NCBI RefSeq assembly: GCF_009834875.1
Contig: NZ_WVHT01000004.1
Span: forward strand, 1-64,000
DNA length: 64,000 nt
Reading direction: 5' to 3'
Origin: Hufsiella arboris
GTDB lineage: Bacteria > Bacteroidota > Bacteroidia > Sphingobacteriales > Sphingobacteriaceae
Numbering within the stretch: the first letter of the stretch is position 1; each line of letters opens with the position of its first letter. The translations under genes and the position numbers were made by a program. Of this stretch, positions 25,595 to 35,326 are shown piece by piece. The notes under the pieces are model-generated. The model did no database searches, had not been told where the DNA came from, and saw only the letters and a program-made list of their open reading frames with translations.

Positions 25595-26689
25595 TTAATT
25601 AACGATAGTAACCGGATCGCCATCTTCAAGATTCTGCGCACCTTCCGTAATCACCTTGTCTCCTGCTTTGATTCCTGCTAAAATCTCCTGCTGCCCTCCG
25701 TAAATATTTCCGGTTTTTACAGCAATACGTTTGGCAGCATTGTTATCGGCTAAGTAAATGAAAGAACCATCCGGGGTTTTTTGAATAGCTTTTAAAGGAA
25801 CAACCAATGCATTTGGCTTATTGTAAGATACGATTTTCAATACCGCCGTCATATTCGGTTTCAAAGTATTTTTCGACGGAAGTTTAACCTCAACATTAAA
25901 GCTACGCGAAGTTGGATCGATAACTTTAGACGCATAGGTAACAACAGCATCAACTGAATCAGCAGCGTCAGGAATGCTGATTAGTACATGATCACCCTGC
26001 TTAATAGTACCAGCGTATGATTCGGCGATATTTGCCTTAACTTTTAAACGGCTCAGATTTACAATGCGAATTCCCTGGCTTCCCGGCTGTATAACTTGTC
26101 CCAGTTTTAAATCCATCTGGTCAACCGTTCCGCTGATAGGCGAAACGATGCGATACATGTTCGACTGAGCACGCAAAGTTGACATTTGTTTCTGTGCGAC
26201 ATCGCGGTTGGTTTTAGCCTGAATAAACTGAACTTCGGTTCCAATTTTTTGATCCCAAAGGTTCTTTTGACGATCATAAAGGCTGTTTGTAAGTTCCACC
26301 TGGGCCTGTGCCTGGGCGATTTGCTGTTGTACCGTCTTGTTGTCAAGTTGAACCAAAACCTGGCCTTTACTTACCTGCTGACCGGGATGAACATAGATTG
26401 CCGTGATCACTCCGCCAGCTTCCGCATTTGGTGTTACATTGTCTTCAGCGTCAATCGTTCCCTGAACTTCAACATAGTTTTTGAAAGTCGACGGTTCGAT
26501 ACTTACAACCGAAACATCAGCTTTGCTATCGGTAGAATCTTGCTTACCGGTTTGGGATTCAAGAACGGCAATTTTTTGCGCTATTTCCGCCTGCTGTTTT
26601 TTCAAGTCAGCGAGTTCAGTTTGCTTATCTTTTTTGCCGCCGCAAGCTGCCAGAAAAATAAATATTAAAGGGTAAAATGATCGTTTCAT
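25595..26689 (-). CDS. efflux RND transporter periplasmic adaptor subunit (membrane fusion protein), lipoprotein
   Basis: A 364-residue HlyD-like adaptor. It has a lipobox (FLAACGG), a short coiled coil after it (ELADLKKQQAEIAQKIAVLE), the lipoyl-type half motif AGGVITAIYVHPGQQVSKGQVLVQLD, a helical hairpin (IAQAQAQVELTNSLYDRQ), the second half motif and beta-barrel domains ending with GNIYGGQQEILAGIKAGDKVITEG. It connects the inner-membrane pump encoded 31 bp downstream with the TolC-type channel encoded just upstream. Confidence 0.93.
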   Translation of the reverse strand: MKRSFYPLIFIFLAACGGKKDKQTELADLKKQQAEIAQKIAVLESQTGKQDSTDSKADVSVVSIEPSTFKNYVEVQGTIDAEDNVTPNAEAGGVITAIYVHPGQQVSKGQVLVQLDNKTVQQQIAQAQAQVELTNSLYDRQKNLWDQKIGTEVQFIQAKTNRDVAQKQMSTLRAQSNMYRIVSPISGTVDQMDLKLGQVIQPGSQGIRIVNLSRLKVKANIAESYAGTIKQGDHVLISIPDAADSVDAVVTYASKVIDPTSRSFNVEVKLPSKNTLKPNMTAVLKIVSYNKPNALVVPLKAIQKTPDGSFIYLADNNAAKRIAVKTGNIYGGQQEILAGIKAGDKVITEGAQNLEDGDPVTIVN

Positions 26690-26708
26690 ACTATTTGTTG
26701 TTGGGAGA

Positions 26709-28070
26709 TTACTTGATATTACCTAATGCCTGATTTAAATCAACTCTGCTAACTAGCGCATTATATAATGCTTCGATATAATTCAACTCGGCGGTTTCTA
26801 ATTGCGTTTGTGCCTGGGTTACTTCGATACTTGAACCAACGCCCTGCTGATATTTAATTTTTGAAACCCGAAGCACTTCATTTGCGAGATCCATATTTTG
26901 CTTCTGATTATTGTATGACGCAAGTGAATTGCTAAAATTCGTTCTCGCCTGCTGTACCTGGAGATTGATAGAATTTTTGGTATCGTTCAACGTATTAATA
27001 CTTTTCAATACCTCAACATTGGCTTGTCTAACCTGGTTAAGGCGTTGCAATCCACTGAAAATCGGCACATTCAATTGTAAGCCGACAATAAGGGAGGGAA
27101 AAGAATTTCCGTACAAATTGTTGAAGAAGTTATTTTGAAAGGAGTATGATCCGTTCGAAAACGCCGATAAAGTTGGAAGATATTGGCTTTTATAACGTTT
27201 CAGATCCAGCTCATTTAATTTTTTCTGAGTTTCAAGCAATCCATACTCAATCCGGTTGTGATAAGCTGTTGAATCCATCGCAGTATTGCTGTTCGCTGCT
27301 TCGCTGATATTCAGGTTTGCAATCTTTTCTTTAATAATAAGATTCTCCGAAACAGGCATTCCCATCTGGAATTTTAGAAGTTGCACAGCCAACGCCAGTG
27401 AGCGCACTGTATTTTCGCGCGCGGTTACCAGGTTGTTATATTGGACATTAATCCTATCTACGTCAATCTTTTCCGAAAAACCCTGCTTATTCAACTGAGT
27501 TACTTCATTACGTTGTTGTGCTATTTCTTTAATGTTAGCGTCCACCAGCCTCAGTTGCTCATCGTTAACCAAAACCTGGTAATAGGCCTTGGTTACGGAT
27601 GCATTTGTTTCTATCTGAGTCCTGGTAAAACTCCGCTGAGATAATTCCTTGTAAGTTTTCGATGCTTTCAATCCTACCAGATACGTACCGTTAAATAGCA
27701 ATTGCGTGGCCTGAAACGCCACTGTACTTTGATATTTTACGCCAAATTTAACTGGGATAAAGGTGCCTGGCTGCCCTACAAACTCACCGGGAAGCAAAGT
27801 AGTTGGCAACTTCAGATAATCCTGAAAATTTGCGGTACCATCTATTTGCGGTAAACCAATGCCGATGGTTTCTTTGACTTTATATTCCGCTTTCTTTATG
27901 TCAAGCTGCGCGTTTTTAACGCTAACCTGATGCTCGTAAGCGTAATCAATACATTGCTGCAAGTTGAAATTATGTATTTGCGAGGTATCCTGCTGCGCGA
28001 CAGCGGTAAATCCTGCAAACACAAATATTAGTGTGTATAACTGTTTCATTAGTGAGAGTTTAGTTTTCAT
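26709..28070 (-). CDS. TolC family outer membrane efflux protein
   Basis: About 453 residues with a signal peptide (LYTLIFVFAGFTAVAQ). Two long OEP helical repeats are visible: LQQCIDYAYEHQVSVKNAQLDI and the second half with LQVQQARTNFSNSLASYNNQ, VLRVSKIKYQQGVGSSIEVTQAQTQLETAE. The frame can start at 28070 or at the methionine at 28049; the former overlaps the tetR stop and suggests coupling. It forms the outer-membrane channel of the RND pump in the same operon. Confidence 0.92.
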   Translation of the reverse strand: MKTKLSLMKQLYTLIFVFAGFTAVAQQDTSQIHNFNLQQCIDYAYEHQVSVKNAQLDIKKAEYKVKETIGIGLPQIDGTANFQDYLKLPTTLLPGEFVGQPGTFIPVKFGVKYQSTVAFQATQLLFNGTYLVGLKASKTYKELSQRSFTRTQIETNASVTKAYYQVLVNDEQLRLVDANIKEIAQQRNEVTQLNKQGFSEKIDVDRINVQYNNLVTARENTVRSLALAVQLLKFQMGMPVSENLIIKEKIANLNISEAANSNTAMDSTAYHNRIEYGLLETQKKLNELDLKRYKSQYLPTLSAFSNGSYSFQNNFFNNLYGNSFPSLIVGLQLNVPIFSGLQRLNQVRQANVEVLKSINTLNDTKNSINLQVQQARTNFSNSLASYNNQKQNMDLANEVLRVSKIKYQQGVGSSIEVTQAQTQLETAELNYIEALYNALVSRVDLNQALGNIK

Positions 28071-28668
28071 TCGTGTTTCTGTATTCGTTTAGCAATTGAT
28101 GCCCTTTTAGCGAGCAAACCCCATATAAAAAATGTTCTGTTATTTCAGTCATCACTTCAACTAAACTGTAATCATTAGTCATATACATTCCTGATAACAC
28201 TCGTTCTACCTGTTCTAATCTTAAGCGTGTCAGTATATCAATATTAATGTCCGACCTAAAGAGATTTTCGTGTATCCCCCGTTCCAGATTGCTGCGTATC
28301 GCCTCTTTTAACTTGGTATCTTTAAATTTTTTGAAAATGTTCCAAACTTCCGGATGATATTTTTGCAAGTCGTAAAAAAGCATTGCGTTGGTATTAGATA
28401 ATAATTGTTTCATTTCTGTTACACTGGAAAAAATTTCCTCAACGGCGTTTTCCGAGTTTTTGATTGAAACGTCTATCGCACATTCCTGCAATTCCATCCG
28501 GCCTGCTATCAATACTTGAACCAGTTCGTTTTTATCTTTAAAAAACTGGTATATCGTTTTTTTCGATATGCCCAACTGCCTGGCGATATCATCCATCGTA
28601 ACACTTTTAATACCATACCGGCAAAAAAGCTTATCGGTTTCTGTTAAAATATGCTCCTTAATATCCAA
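28060..28668 (-). CDS. TetR/AcrR family transcriptional regulator
   Basis: A 202-residue repressor-type protein with the TetR helix-turn-helix: ETDKLFCRYGIKSVTMDDIARQLGISKKTIYQFFKDKNEL. The start appears to be TTG at 28668, since the next in-frame ATG falls inside the DNA-binding domain. The C-terminal ligand domain is the usual variable helical type. As first gene of the efflux operon it probably represses its own transcription and that of the pump until an inducer binds. Confidence 0.9.
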   Translation of the reverse strand: MDIKEHILTETDKLFCRYGIKSVTMDDIARQLGISKKTIYQFFKDKNELVQVLIAGRMELQECAIDVSIKNSENAVEEIFSSVTEMKQLLSNTNAMLFYDLQKYHPEVWNIFKKFKDTKLKEAIRSNLERGIHENLFRSDINIDILTRLRLEQVERVLSGMYMTNDYSLVEVMTEITEHFLYGVCSLKGHQLLNEYRNTNEN

Positions 28669-28759
28669 TTAATGGTAAAATTTTATCAACGCAAAACTAC
28701 GGAAACTTTTTTCAATTCAAAAGTTTCCGAGGAAAAAATATCTAATAAAATGAATGAGA

Positions 28760-29761
28760 TTATTTGGCCAGCTTTTTAAGCAATATTTCAGGTTCGTTTG
28801 TCGTAATGAAATCTGCCTTATTTTTAAGCAGCCAATCCATATCAGCCTCGTCATTTACTGTCCACACATTTACGTCGATATTTTTCTCGCCGGCTTCTTT
28901 AAAAATAGCTTCGTTCTTTTTCAGGACGCTGTAATGGTAATCCAGGCCATTCATTTTGTTTTCAGATAATTCGCCGACTGATTTGTCACCGTTCAGGTAC
29001 TCAACGTTAGCGTAAGGCTGCAACTGCCTGATAAGCTTACAAACATCCCAATCGAAACTTATATAAGTAATCCAGGCTTGTGCTTTTTGTTCATGTACCA
29101 TGTTCAATACCTTTTTTGTGAGCGCCAGGGAACGTTCCTTACTCACAATCGATGCTTTAATTTCCAGGACAAGTTTTGTTTTATTTTGTGTCATTACCTC
29201 CTGCAGGTAAGCTTCAAGAGTTGGAAGTTGCTCACCGTTGGAAAGCTTTAATTTGGAAAGTTCAGCAGACGTTGTTTGTTCAATCGCCACGCCCTGAAGT
29301 TTAGGATCGTGGTGAATATAAATAACAGAATCGCCGGAAAGATGAACGTCGGTTTCGCTGCCCGAACAACCTAGCTCTATTGCCTTTTTTAAAGAACCGA
29401 TTGAATTCTCGGTCTCGCCTGTGTTCTTCCATGCTCCGCGATGTGCAACAACAGGATTTTTCAGGAAGTCGTTTCGTACGATTCTGAACGTGTCAATATG
29501 ATTTTCGTTATCGGCGATCATTACATCCCGCCACTTGTCATTAAGTGCTTTCGTATTTACATAGAGCTTGTATCCTTTTAGCCGGAATTTTTCCGAACCG
29601 GCGCCAATAAGTTTCACCGGGCCTTCCTTTCCGATTAAAGTACCAACATATTTATTTCCTTTTTCAAAAGTATAACCGCTTAATTGCGAATAGCTTTGTC
29701 CCGATACATTTAAAACCGCCATAAAACAGACTGCTGCAGAGATGATTTGCTTGAATTTCAT
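28760..29761 (-). CDS. glycerophosphodiester phosphodiesterase family protein, secreted
   Basis: A 333-residue protein with a signal peptide (ISAAVCFMAVLNVSGQ). After an N-terminal domain of about 100 residues unique to this group comes the GDPD barrel: VVAHRGAWKNTGETENSIGS (the HRG metal/catalytic block), SETDVHLSGDSVIYIHHD with the E-x-D and catalytic HD, LEIK and a closing VNVWTVNDEADMDWLL plus ADFITTNEP. It hydrolyses glycerophosphodiesters in the periplasm. Single gene, divergent from purB. Confidence 0.9.
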   Translation of the reverse strand: MKFKQIISAAVCFMAVLNVSGQSYSQLSGYTFEKGNKYVGTLIGKEGPVKLIGAGSEKFRLKGYKLYVNTKALNDKWRDVMIADNENHIDTFRIVRNDFLKNPVVAHRGAWKNTGETENSIGSLKKAIELGCSGSETDVHLSGDSVIYIHHDPKLQGVAIEQTTSAELSKLKLSNGEQLPTLEAYLQEVMTQNKTKLVLEIKASIVSKERSLALTKKVLNMVHEQKAQAWITYISFDWDVCKLIRQLQPYANVEYLNGDKSVGELSENKMNGLDYHYSVLKKNEAIFKEAGEKNIDVNVWTVNDEADMDWLLKNKADFITTNEPEILLKKLAK

Positions 29762-29845
29762 TGATATCTTTTTGTTGGCAATTTATCTATTTCGCGTTAA
29801 GCCAATATTAACGAATCGAACAATTGCCGCAATTAACAAAAAATG

Positions 29846-29853
29846 TAACTTTG
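29846..29853 (+). promoter_or_regulatory. -7 box for purB
   Basis: TAACTTTG matches TAnnTTTG, 18 nt before the ATG at 29872, and lies downstream of the longer frame's start at 29824, which is therefore unlikely to be used. Confidence 0.65.
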
Positions 29854-29871
29854 GCCTTTAATTCACAAAAA

Positions 29872-31215
29872 ATGAGCTTTTCGCCTTTATACGCTATATC
29901 GCCTGTTGACGGACGTTATAGAAACACTACTCATGAACTTGCTTCTTATTTCTCGGAGGCAGCTTTAATTGAATTTAGAGTGTATGTTGAAATTGAGTAC
30001 TTCATTGCACTTTGTGAACTGCCGTTACCTCAGTTAAAAGATTTTGACAAGTCAAAGTTCGCTGATTTACGAAGGATTTACGAACGCTTCCACCAGGATG
30101 ATGCAGAACGTGTAAAGGAAATCGAAAAAGTCACGAATCACGATGTTAAAGCGGTAGAATATTTTCTAAAAGAAAAGTTCGATAATTTAGGTTTGTCCGA
30201 CTTTAAGGAATTCATTCACTTCGGCTTAACTTCTCAGGATATTAACAACACTTCTATCCCTCACTCGTTTAAATTGGCAGTTGAAAAAAGCTATATGCCG
30301 GCGATTAACGGACTAAAAGACCTGCTTAAAAAACTTGCCGGGGACTGGAAGGACATACCAATGCTAGCCCATACACATGGACAACCGGCATCTCCAACAC
30401 GCCTTGGAAAAGAAATACTGGTTTTTGTTGAGCGGATTGAAGCTCAAATCAAATTGCTTAAGCATATTCCGTTTTCTGCAAAGTTTGGTGGTGCAACAGG
30501 AAATTTTAACGCGCATGTAATTGCTTATCCAAAGATTGACTGGGTTGTTTTCGCGAACAATTTTGTAAACGGAACTTTAAAGCTGAACCGTTCACAGTAC
30601 ACTACCCAAGTTGAGCATTACGACAACTTCGCTGCACATTGCGACGCATTAAAACGAATTAACAGCATTTTGATTGACCTGGACCGCGATATGTGGACCT
30701 ATATCTCAATGAATTATTTCAAGCAGAAAATCAAAGCCGGCGAAGTAGGATCATCCGCGATGCCGCATAAAGTTAACCCGATCGATTTTGAAAACTCAGA
30801 AGGAAATCTTGGCATAGCCAACGCTTTATTTGAGCATTTAGCTGCAAAACTTCCGGTTTCCAGGCTTCAGCGCGACCTTACAGATTCGACCGTTTTCAGG
30901 AATATAGGTGTTCCGATGGCGCATACGCTGATTGCCATCAAGTCGACAATTAAAGGGCTGAATAAACTCCTGCTTAACGAAGCGAAAATTAAAAGCGATC
31001 TGAATGATAACTGGGCCGTTGTTGCCGAAGCTATTCAAACAATCCTCAGAAGAGAGTCTTATCCTAATCCATACGAAGCACTGAAAGAGCTAACCCGCAC
31101 AAACCATCAGGTGAATGCGGAAACAATTGCAGGCTTTGTCGAAACACTTAATATCTCCTCATCAGTTAAAGAAGAAATTAAGCGTATTAGTCCGGAAACT
31201 TATACCGGGGCCTAG
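29872..31215 (+). CDS. purB: adenylosuccinate lyase
   Basis: PurB (about 447 residues) acts twice in purine synthesis, splitting SAICAR and adenylosuccinate. The start MSFSPLYAISPVDGRYRN matches the family's N-terminus. Active-site blocks include EKVTNHDVKAVEYFLKE, the HFGLTSQDINNTS region, LAHTHGQPASPTRLGKE, and the signature loop GSSAMPHKVNPIDFENSEGN. It is monocistronic by appearance, with nfu following under its own promoter. Confidence 0.96.
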   Translation: MSFSPLYAISPVDGRYRNTTHELASYFSEAALIEFRVYVEIEYFIALCELPLPQLKDFDKSKFADLRRIYERFHQDDAERVKEIEKVTNHDVKAVEYFLKEKFDNLGLSDFKEFIHFGLTSQDINNTSIPHSFKLAVEKSYMPAINGLKDLLKKLAGDWKDIPMLAHTHGQPASPTRLGKEILVFVERIEAQIKLLKHIPFSAKFGGATGNFNAHVIAYPKIDWVVFANNFVNGTLKLNRSQYTTQVEHYDNFAAHCDALKRINSILIDLDRDMWTYISMNYFKQKIKAGEVGSSAMPHKVNPIDFENSEGNLGIANALFEHLAAKLPVSRLQRDLTDSTVFRNIGVPMAHTLIAIKSTIKGLNKLLLNEAKIKSDLNDNWAVVAEAIQTILRRESYPNPYEALKELTRTNHQVNAETIAGFVETLNISSSVKEEIKRISPETYTGA

Positions 31216-31269
31216 CAGTCATTTTGCGGTAAAAACTCTGCAAGCTATATACCGGCCTCTAAAAAATGG

Positions 31270-31277
31270 TATTTTTG
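31270..31277 (+). promoter_or_regulatory. -7 box for nfu
   Basis: TATTTTTG, 18 nt before the ATG at 31296. The longer frame starting at 31266 would begin inside this box. Confidence 0.6.
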
Positions 31278-31295
31278 TATACAAATAATTTTGTC

Positions 31296-31862
31296 ATGAG
31301 CACAGCAACATCGAACATAAACGTATTTACAGAATCAACGCCAAATCCTGCTACTATGAAGTTTTTGGTAAACAAATTACTGATTAACGGCAGTGTTGAT
31401 TATGCTACCAAAGAGAGCGCTGAAAAATCACCTTTTGCAAAGGAGCTGTTTAAGTTTGATTTTGTTAACGGTGTATTTTTTGCCAGCAACTTCGTAACAG
31501 TTACCAAAACAGAAACTGCAAGCTGGGATGATATTGAACCGGTATTAAAAGATTTCGTTAAAGGCGCTGTCGAAGCAGAATTAAAAGTTAAAGACGACAT
31601 ATCTGAACAGGAAGTTTCGTTCGAAGGCAATGAAGCAGAAGTTAAAATTCAGCAAATTCTTCATGATTATGTCCGTCCAGCAGTTGAACAGGACGGCGGA
31701 GCCATTACGTACAAATCGTTTAACGAAGGCGTTGTAACTGTTGAATTGAGGGGTTCATGCAGCGGTTGTCCGTCATCAACCATCACATTGAAGGCTGGTA
31801 TTGAAGCTCTTTTGAAACGCATGGTTCCGGAGGTTACCGAAGTGGTTTCTGAAGCGTTGTAA
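31296..31862 (+). CDS. NifU/Nfu family iron-sulfur cluster carrier
   Basis: About 188 residues. An N-terminal Nfu_N domain (FTESTPNPATMKFLVNK, then FPF-like KSPFAKELFKFDFVNGVFFASNFVTVTK) is followed by a NifU-like C-terminal domain, IQQILHDYVRPAVEQDGGAI, with the cluster-binding CSGCPSS motif in GSCSGCPSSTITLKAGIE. Such proteins carry [4Fe-4S] clusters to target enzymes; complex I and MtaB encoded in this window are plausible clients. Confidence 0.93.
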   Translation: MSTATSNINVFTESTPNPATMKFLVNKLLINGSVDYATKESAEKSPFAKELFKFDFVNGVFFASNFVTVTKTETASWDDIEPVLKDFVKGAVEAELKVKDDISEQEVSFEGNEAEVKIQQILHDYVRPAVEQDGGAITYKSFNEGVVTVELRGSCSGCPSSTITLKAGIEALLKRMVPEVTEVVSEAL

Positions 31863-31871
31863 ATTAAAAAT

Positions 31872-32660
31872 TTAAAAATATTTCTGAATCACAGACAGTA
31901 ACTCGTCTGTGATTTTTTTGTTGGTAGCAACAATTTCACGCGAATTGAAATATTCTGTTCCGCCTGAAAAATTGAATGTCTGTCCGCCGGCTTCATTGAC
32001 AAGGACTATACCTGCAGCCATATCATACGAATTGAGATTGTATTCAAAATATCCATCATAGCGTCCACAGGCAACATAGGCCAGGTCAACCGCTGCAGAA
32101 CCAACCCTGCGAAGGCCATGGCAAACCTGTGTCAAATCCCTGAAAACATTAATATATTTTTCAAGCAAATCAAATTTGTAATAAGGAAACCCGGTAGCAA
32201 GCAATGATTGGGAAAGGTCGACATTTTCAGAAACTTTAATCTTAGTTCCATTAAGCCAGGCACCACCATCTTTCCAGGCGTAAAAACATTCATCCCGGTT
32301 TATTTCATACACAACGCCAGATACAAGTGCTCCCTGATACTCTAACGCTATACTTACCGAATACGCCGGCAGGCCATGTATAAAATTAGTTGTTCCATCC
32401 AGCGGATCAACGATCCAGTTGTAATCTTCGCCCTGTATATTCAATGTCTTTTCTTCGGTGATAAAACCTGCCTCCGGGAGCAAGGACTTCAGCCCTTCTA
32501 CGATCCTTTTCTCTGCTTCTTTATCAACATATGATACCAGGTCATTCAATCCTTTGTACTCGATTTTTGAGGAACTGAAATTTAGCGACTCATTACGTAT
32601 AAACGAGCCAGCCGACCTTGCGATCTCCGAAACCTTAAAAGTAATTTCTTCTAAATTCAT
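31872..32660 (-). CDS. inositol monophosphatase family protein
   Basis: A 262-residue member of the IMPase/SuhB group. Metal-binding motifs are FITEEKT (EE), IVDPLDGTTNFIHGLP (DPLDGT), and the C-terminal SYDMAAGIVLVNEAGG (WDxAAG type). It hydrolyses inositol-1-phosphate or a related sugar phosphate using magnesium. It follows lgt on the same strand with a gap of 17 bp, so the two are probably cotranscribed. Confidence 0.93.
   Translation of the reverse strand: MNLEEITFKVSEIARSAGSFIRNESLNFSSSKIEYKGLNDLVSYVDKEAEKRIVEGLKSLLPEAGFITEEKTLNIQGEDYNWIVDPLDGTTNFIHGLPAYSVSIALEYQGALVSGVVYEINRDECFYAWKDGGAWLNGTKIKVSENVDLSQSLLATGFPYYKFDLLEKYINVFRDLTQVCHGLRRVGSAAVDLAYVACGRYDGYFEYNLNSYDMAAGIVLVNEAGGQTFNFSGGTEYFNSREIVATNKKITDELLSVIQKYF
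31887..31920 (+). terminator. terminator of nfu placed inside the 3' end of the convergent gene
   Basis: Ten-bp stem AATCACAGAC/GTCTGTGATT with an 8-nt loop and a T run. It overlaps the last codons of the inositol monophosphatase gene, which is on the opposite strand. Confidence 0.75.
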
Positions 32661-32677
32661 CTCTCGCTTTATTGGAA

Positions 32678-33853
32678 TTAGAAATCAGTTGTCAATTGCG
32701 TCTTCTCATTTCTATAACGTCTGGATGTCCAAATCATTCCTGCTATCCCTAAAATTATCATAATAAACGAGATGAGTTCGGCTTGTGTAAAAGCGTAACC
32801 GAAAACATGATATAATGAGTTCACCCGGATGTGTTCAATAAAAAACCGCTCAAGTCCATTTAACACGAGGTATAGCGAAAACATAAATCCGGTTGCTTTA
32901 ATATTTTTACGTATACTCCAAAGTATTACGAAAAGAATAAGGCATATGATAACCTCGTAAAACGAAGTGGGATAAACAGCCATTGGAAGCTCACTGCAAT
33001 AACGCCCGGTACATCCGGCAATTGGAACACCTTCGTTGATCACATTGTGAGGAAACTTAAAAGACCACATCCAGTCAGGCAGAAAGTTCAATAACGAAGG
33101 CTTAGGATTTGAATTGACAATTCCCCAGTCGCCATCACCAGAAAGATGACAGCCGATACGGCCTACGGCATAGGCAAGCATCATTCCCGGCGCACCCACA
33201 TCTAACATTACCAAGGGCCTAATTCCACGTTGGTAAACAATATAAAGCACCGCGGCACCTCCGCAAATCAATCCTCCGTAAAATGTTAAACCGCTGAATG
33301 ATAATAAATCGGCCACGGGATCTTTAAGGAAGTTATCAAAGTATTCCAGACTGTTGAAAATCTTCGCACCGAGGAAGCCCCAAACAGCAGCCCATACAAC
33401 AACCGAACTCATCAACTGGTACGGATGTACCGTTTCCTGCACTTCCTTAGGTTGTGGTAATTGAGCCTTCTTTTTTTCAGAGTACGCCCAGTAAGCAAAT
33501 ACTGCTGCAACAACCAGTCCGCCAATAAAATTTCCTTTTAATGATAACAAAGAACCTTGTGGATCATTAACAAATTCGGAATAGTTAAAAATACCGTATA
33601 CCAGCTTATAACCGATGATAAAGCCAAATATTCCGTTCAATACGAGCTCCAGCGGATGGGGAGCTTCTCCTACTTTGACAGTTCTTTTGAAAGGATGAAT
33701 AAGGCCGTCCGCTTCCTTCCGTTTAAGTTCCTGGGTAAACGCCCAGTAACCAGCAATAAACGCCATAGCTACAAAAAAGCCGAAGGTTTGTACAGGAAGA
33801 GGGATTTGAATGCCAAATAAATAATTCAGAAGATAAGATATAGTCGGGAACAT
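32678..33853 (-). CDS. lgt: prolipoprotein diacylglyceryl transferase
   Basis: Lgt moves diacylglycerol from phosphatidylglycerol to the lipobox cysteine, the first step for the many lipoproteins encoded here. The signature [14 protein letters not shown] (GRIGNF/H-x-GD type) and [15 protein letters not shown] are present, with seven or so membrane segments. At 391 residues it is about 110 longer than E. coli Lgt because of loop insertions (for example the [20 protein letters not shown] region), a form I associate with Sphingobacteriaceae. Confidence 0.93.
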   Translation of the reverse strand: MFPTISYLLNYLFGIQIPLPVQTFGFFVAMAFIAGYWAFTQELKRKEADGLIHPFKRTVKVGEAPHPLELVLNGIFGFIIGYKLVYGIFNYSEFVNDPQGSLLSLKGNFIGGLVVAAVFAYWAYSEKKKAQLPQPKEVQETVHPYQLMSSVVVWAAVWGFLGAKIFNSLEYFDNFLKDPVADLLSFSGLTFYGGLICGGAAVLYIVYQRGIRPLVMLDVGAPGMMLAYAVGRIGCHLSGDGDWGIVNSNPKPSLLNFLPDWMWSFKFPHNVINEGVPIAGCTGRYCSELPMAVYPTSFYEVIICLILFVILWSIRKNIKATGFMFSLYLVLNGLERFFIEHIRVNSLYHVFGYAFTQAELISFIMIILGIAGMIWTSRRYRNEKTQLTTDF

Positions 33854-33936
33854 AAATGAATGTTACGGATGATACATTTTTAAGGCACAAGTATAAGGAT
33901 TACTTGTGGAAGGTTGTATTTCGCTTAAAAAAATGC

Positions 33937-35256
33937 TTAATGGACAAACACTTCTGACTCTTCTTCTATGTCAACTTCCCCATCAGCGGCAATAGAAATA
34001 AGGCGAACTCTTTTTAATTCATTTACAAGTAATGGATCATATAGCGCTTTAACTTTGACATAATTAGCCGTAAAACCGTGCATGATTCCATCTTTGTTAT
34101 CGCCTTCAAACAGTACTGTCGCAGATGTATTCAGCTGACTTTCGTAAAAGGCACGTCTTTTCTTTTCAGAAAGTATATGCAGCATTTTGCTTCTGTCAGC
34201 ACGCAACGAGCCCGGAACAGTGTTCTCCATTGTTGCGGCCAACGTATTTTCTCTCTCCGAGTAAGTAAAAACGTGCAGATAAGAGATATTCAACTCATTT
34301 AAAAAGTTATAAGTATCAATAAAATCTTCGCGGGATTCGCCAGGGAAGCCCACAATTACGTCGACACCAATACACGCATCTGGCATTAAGGATTTGATTT
34401 TAGCAACCCTGTCGCTGTAAAGTTCGCGACGGTAACGCCGGCGCATAAGCGACAAGATTTTATTTGAGCCAGACTGTAACGGAATATGAAAGTGCGGCAC
34501 AAAACGATTCGACGTCGCTACAAATTCGATAATTTCATCCGTTAACAGATTCGGTTCTATCGATGATATTCTAATCCGGTCGATCCCTTCAACATTATCC
34601 AGTTCCTTAACCAGTTCAAAAAAACGATTTCCGCGTTTGCCATCTATTATACCGAAATCGCCGATATTTACACCAGTTAATACAATCTCCTTTACTCCGG
34701 AAGCAGCAATTTCATTTGCCTGTTTAACAATATTTTCAATCGTGTCACTTCGGCTTGAACCGCGCGCCAGTGGGATCGTACAAAACGTACAGGAGTAATC
34801 GCACCCATCCTGAACTTTTAGAAAGGTTCGTGTTCTGTCACCAATTGAAAACGAGGAATTGAACTGATTAGCAAATTCTATCGGTTGATTGTAGACTACA
34901 GCTTTGGGCTTTTTAGTCAGATCTGTAATATGATCTATTATTTGAAATTTTTCTGCAGCGCCAAGCACCATATCCACCCCGGGAATTTCAGAAATCTCCT
35001 TTGGCTTCAACTGCGCGTAACAACCAACAATGGTTATATAGGCATTTGGCGACTGTTTTAACGCCTCCTTAACCACCTTCCGGCATTTTTTGTCGGCATT
35101 ATCAGTAACCGAGCAAGTATTGATAACAAACACGTCAGGTGCAGCAGTAAAATCAACAGTTTCAAAACCTGCGTTCTGAAATTGCCTGCCAATTGCAGAT
35201 GTTTCCGAATAATTTAACTTACAGCCTAATGTATAAAATGCTACTTTTTTGCCCAT
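33937..35256 (-). CDS. mtaB: tRNA (N6-L-threonylcarbamoyladenosine(37)-C2)-methylthiotransferase
   Basis: MtaB (439 residues) adds a methylthio group to t6A37 of ANN-decoding tRNAs. The N-terminal UPF0004 domain carries three cluster cysteines (TLGCKLNYSE, VINTCSVTDNADKKCRK, GCYAQLKP). The radical-SAM core has CDYSCTFCTIPLARG, and later IRISSIEPNLL, HFHIPLQSGSNKIL, VDVIVGFPGE. A TRAM-like tail closes it. A TATCTTTG -7 box precedes the start. Confidence 0.94.
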   Translation of the reverse strand: MGKKVAFYTLGCKLNYSETSAIGRQFQNAGFETVDFTAAPDVFVINTCSVTDNADKKCRKVVKEALKQSPNAYITIVGCYAQLKPKEISEIPGVDMVLGAAEKFQIIDHITDLTKKPKAVVYNQPIEFANQFNSSFSIGDRTRTFLKVQDGCDYSCTFCTIPLARGSSRSDTIENIVKQANEIAASGVKEIVLTGVNIGDFGIIDGKRGNRFFELVKELDNVEGIDRIRISSIEPNLLTDEIIEFVATSNRFVPHFHIPLQSGSNKILSLMRRRYRRELYSDRVAKIKSLMPDACIGVDVIVGFPGESREDFIDTYNFLNELNISYLHVFTYSERENTLAATMENTVPGSLRADRSKMLHILSEKKRRAFYESQLNTSATVLFEGDNKDGIMHGFTANYVKVKALYDPLLVNELKRVRLISIAADGEVDIEEESEVFVH

Positions 35257-35269
35257 AACTTTCAGGCTG

Positions 35270-35277
35270 CAAAGATA
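35270..35277 (-). promoter_or_regulatory. -7 box for mtaB
   Basis: TATCTTTG on the minus strand, 13 nt before the mtaB ATG at 35256. Confidence 0.6.
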
Positions 35278-35326
35278 AGGATTAATTTTTTTTGAGGATT
35301 AGCTAATTATCAGTGCTTTGACATGT

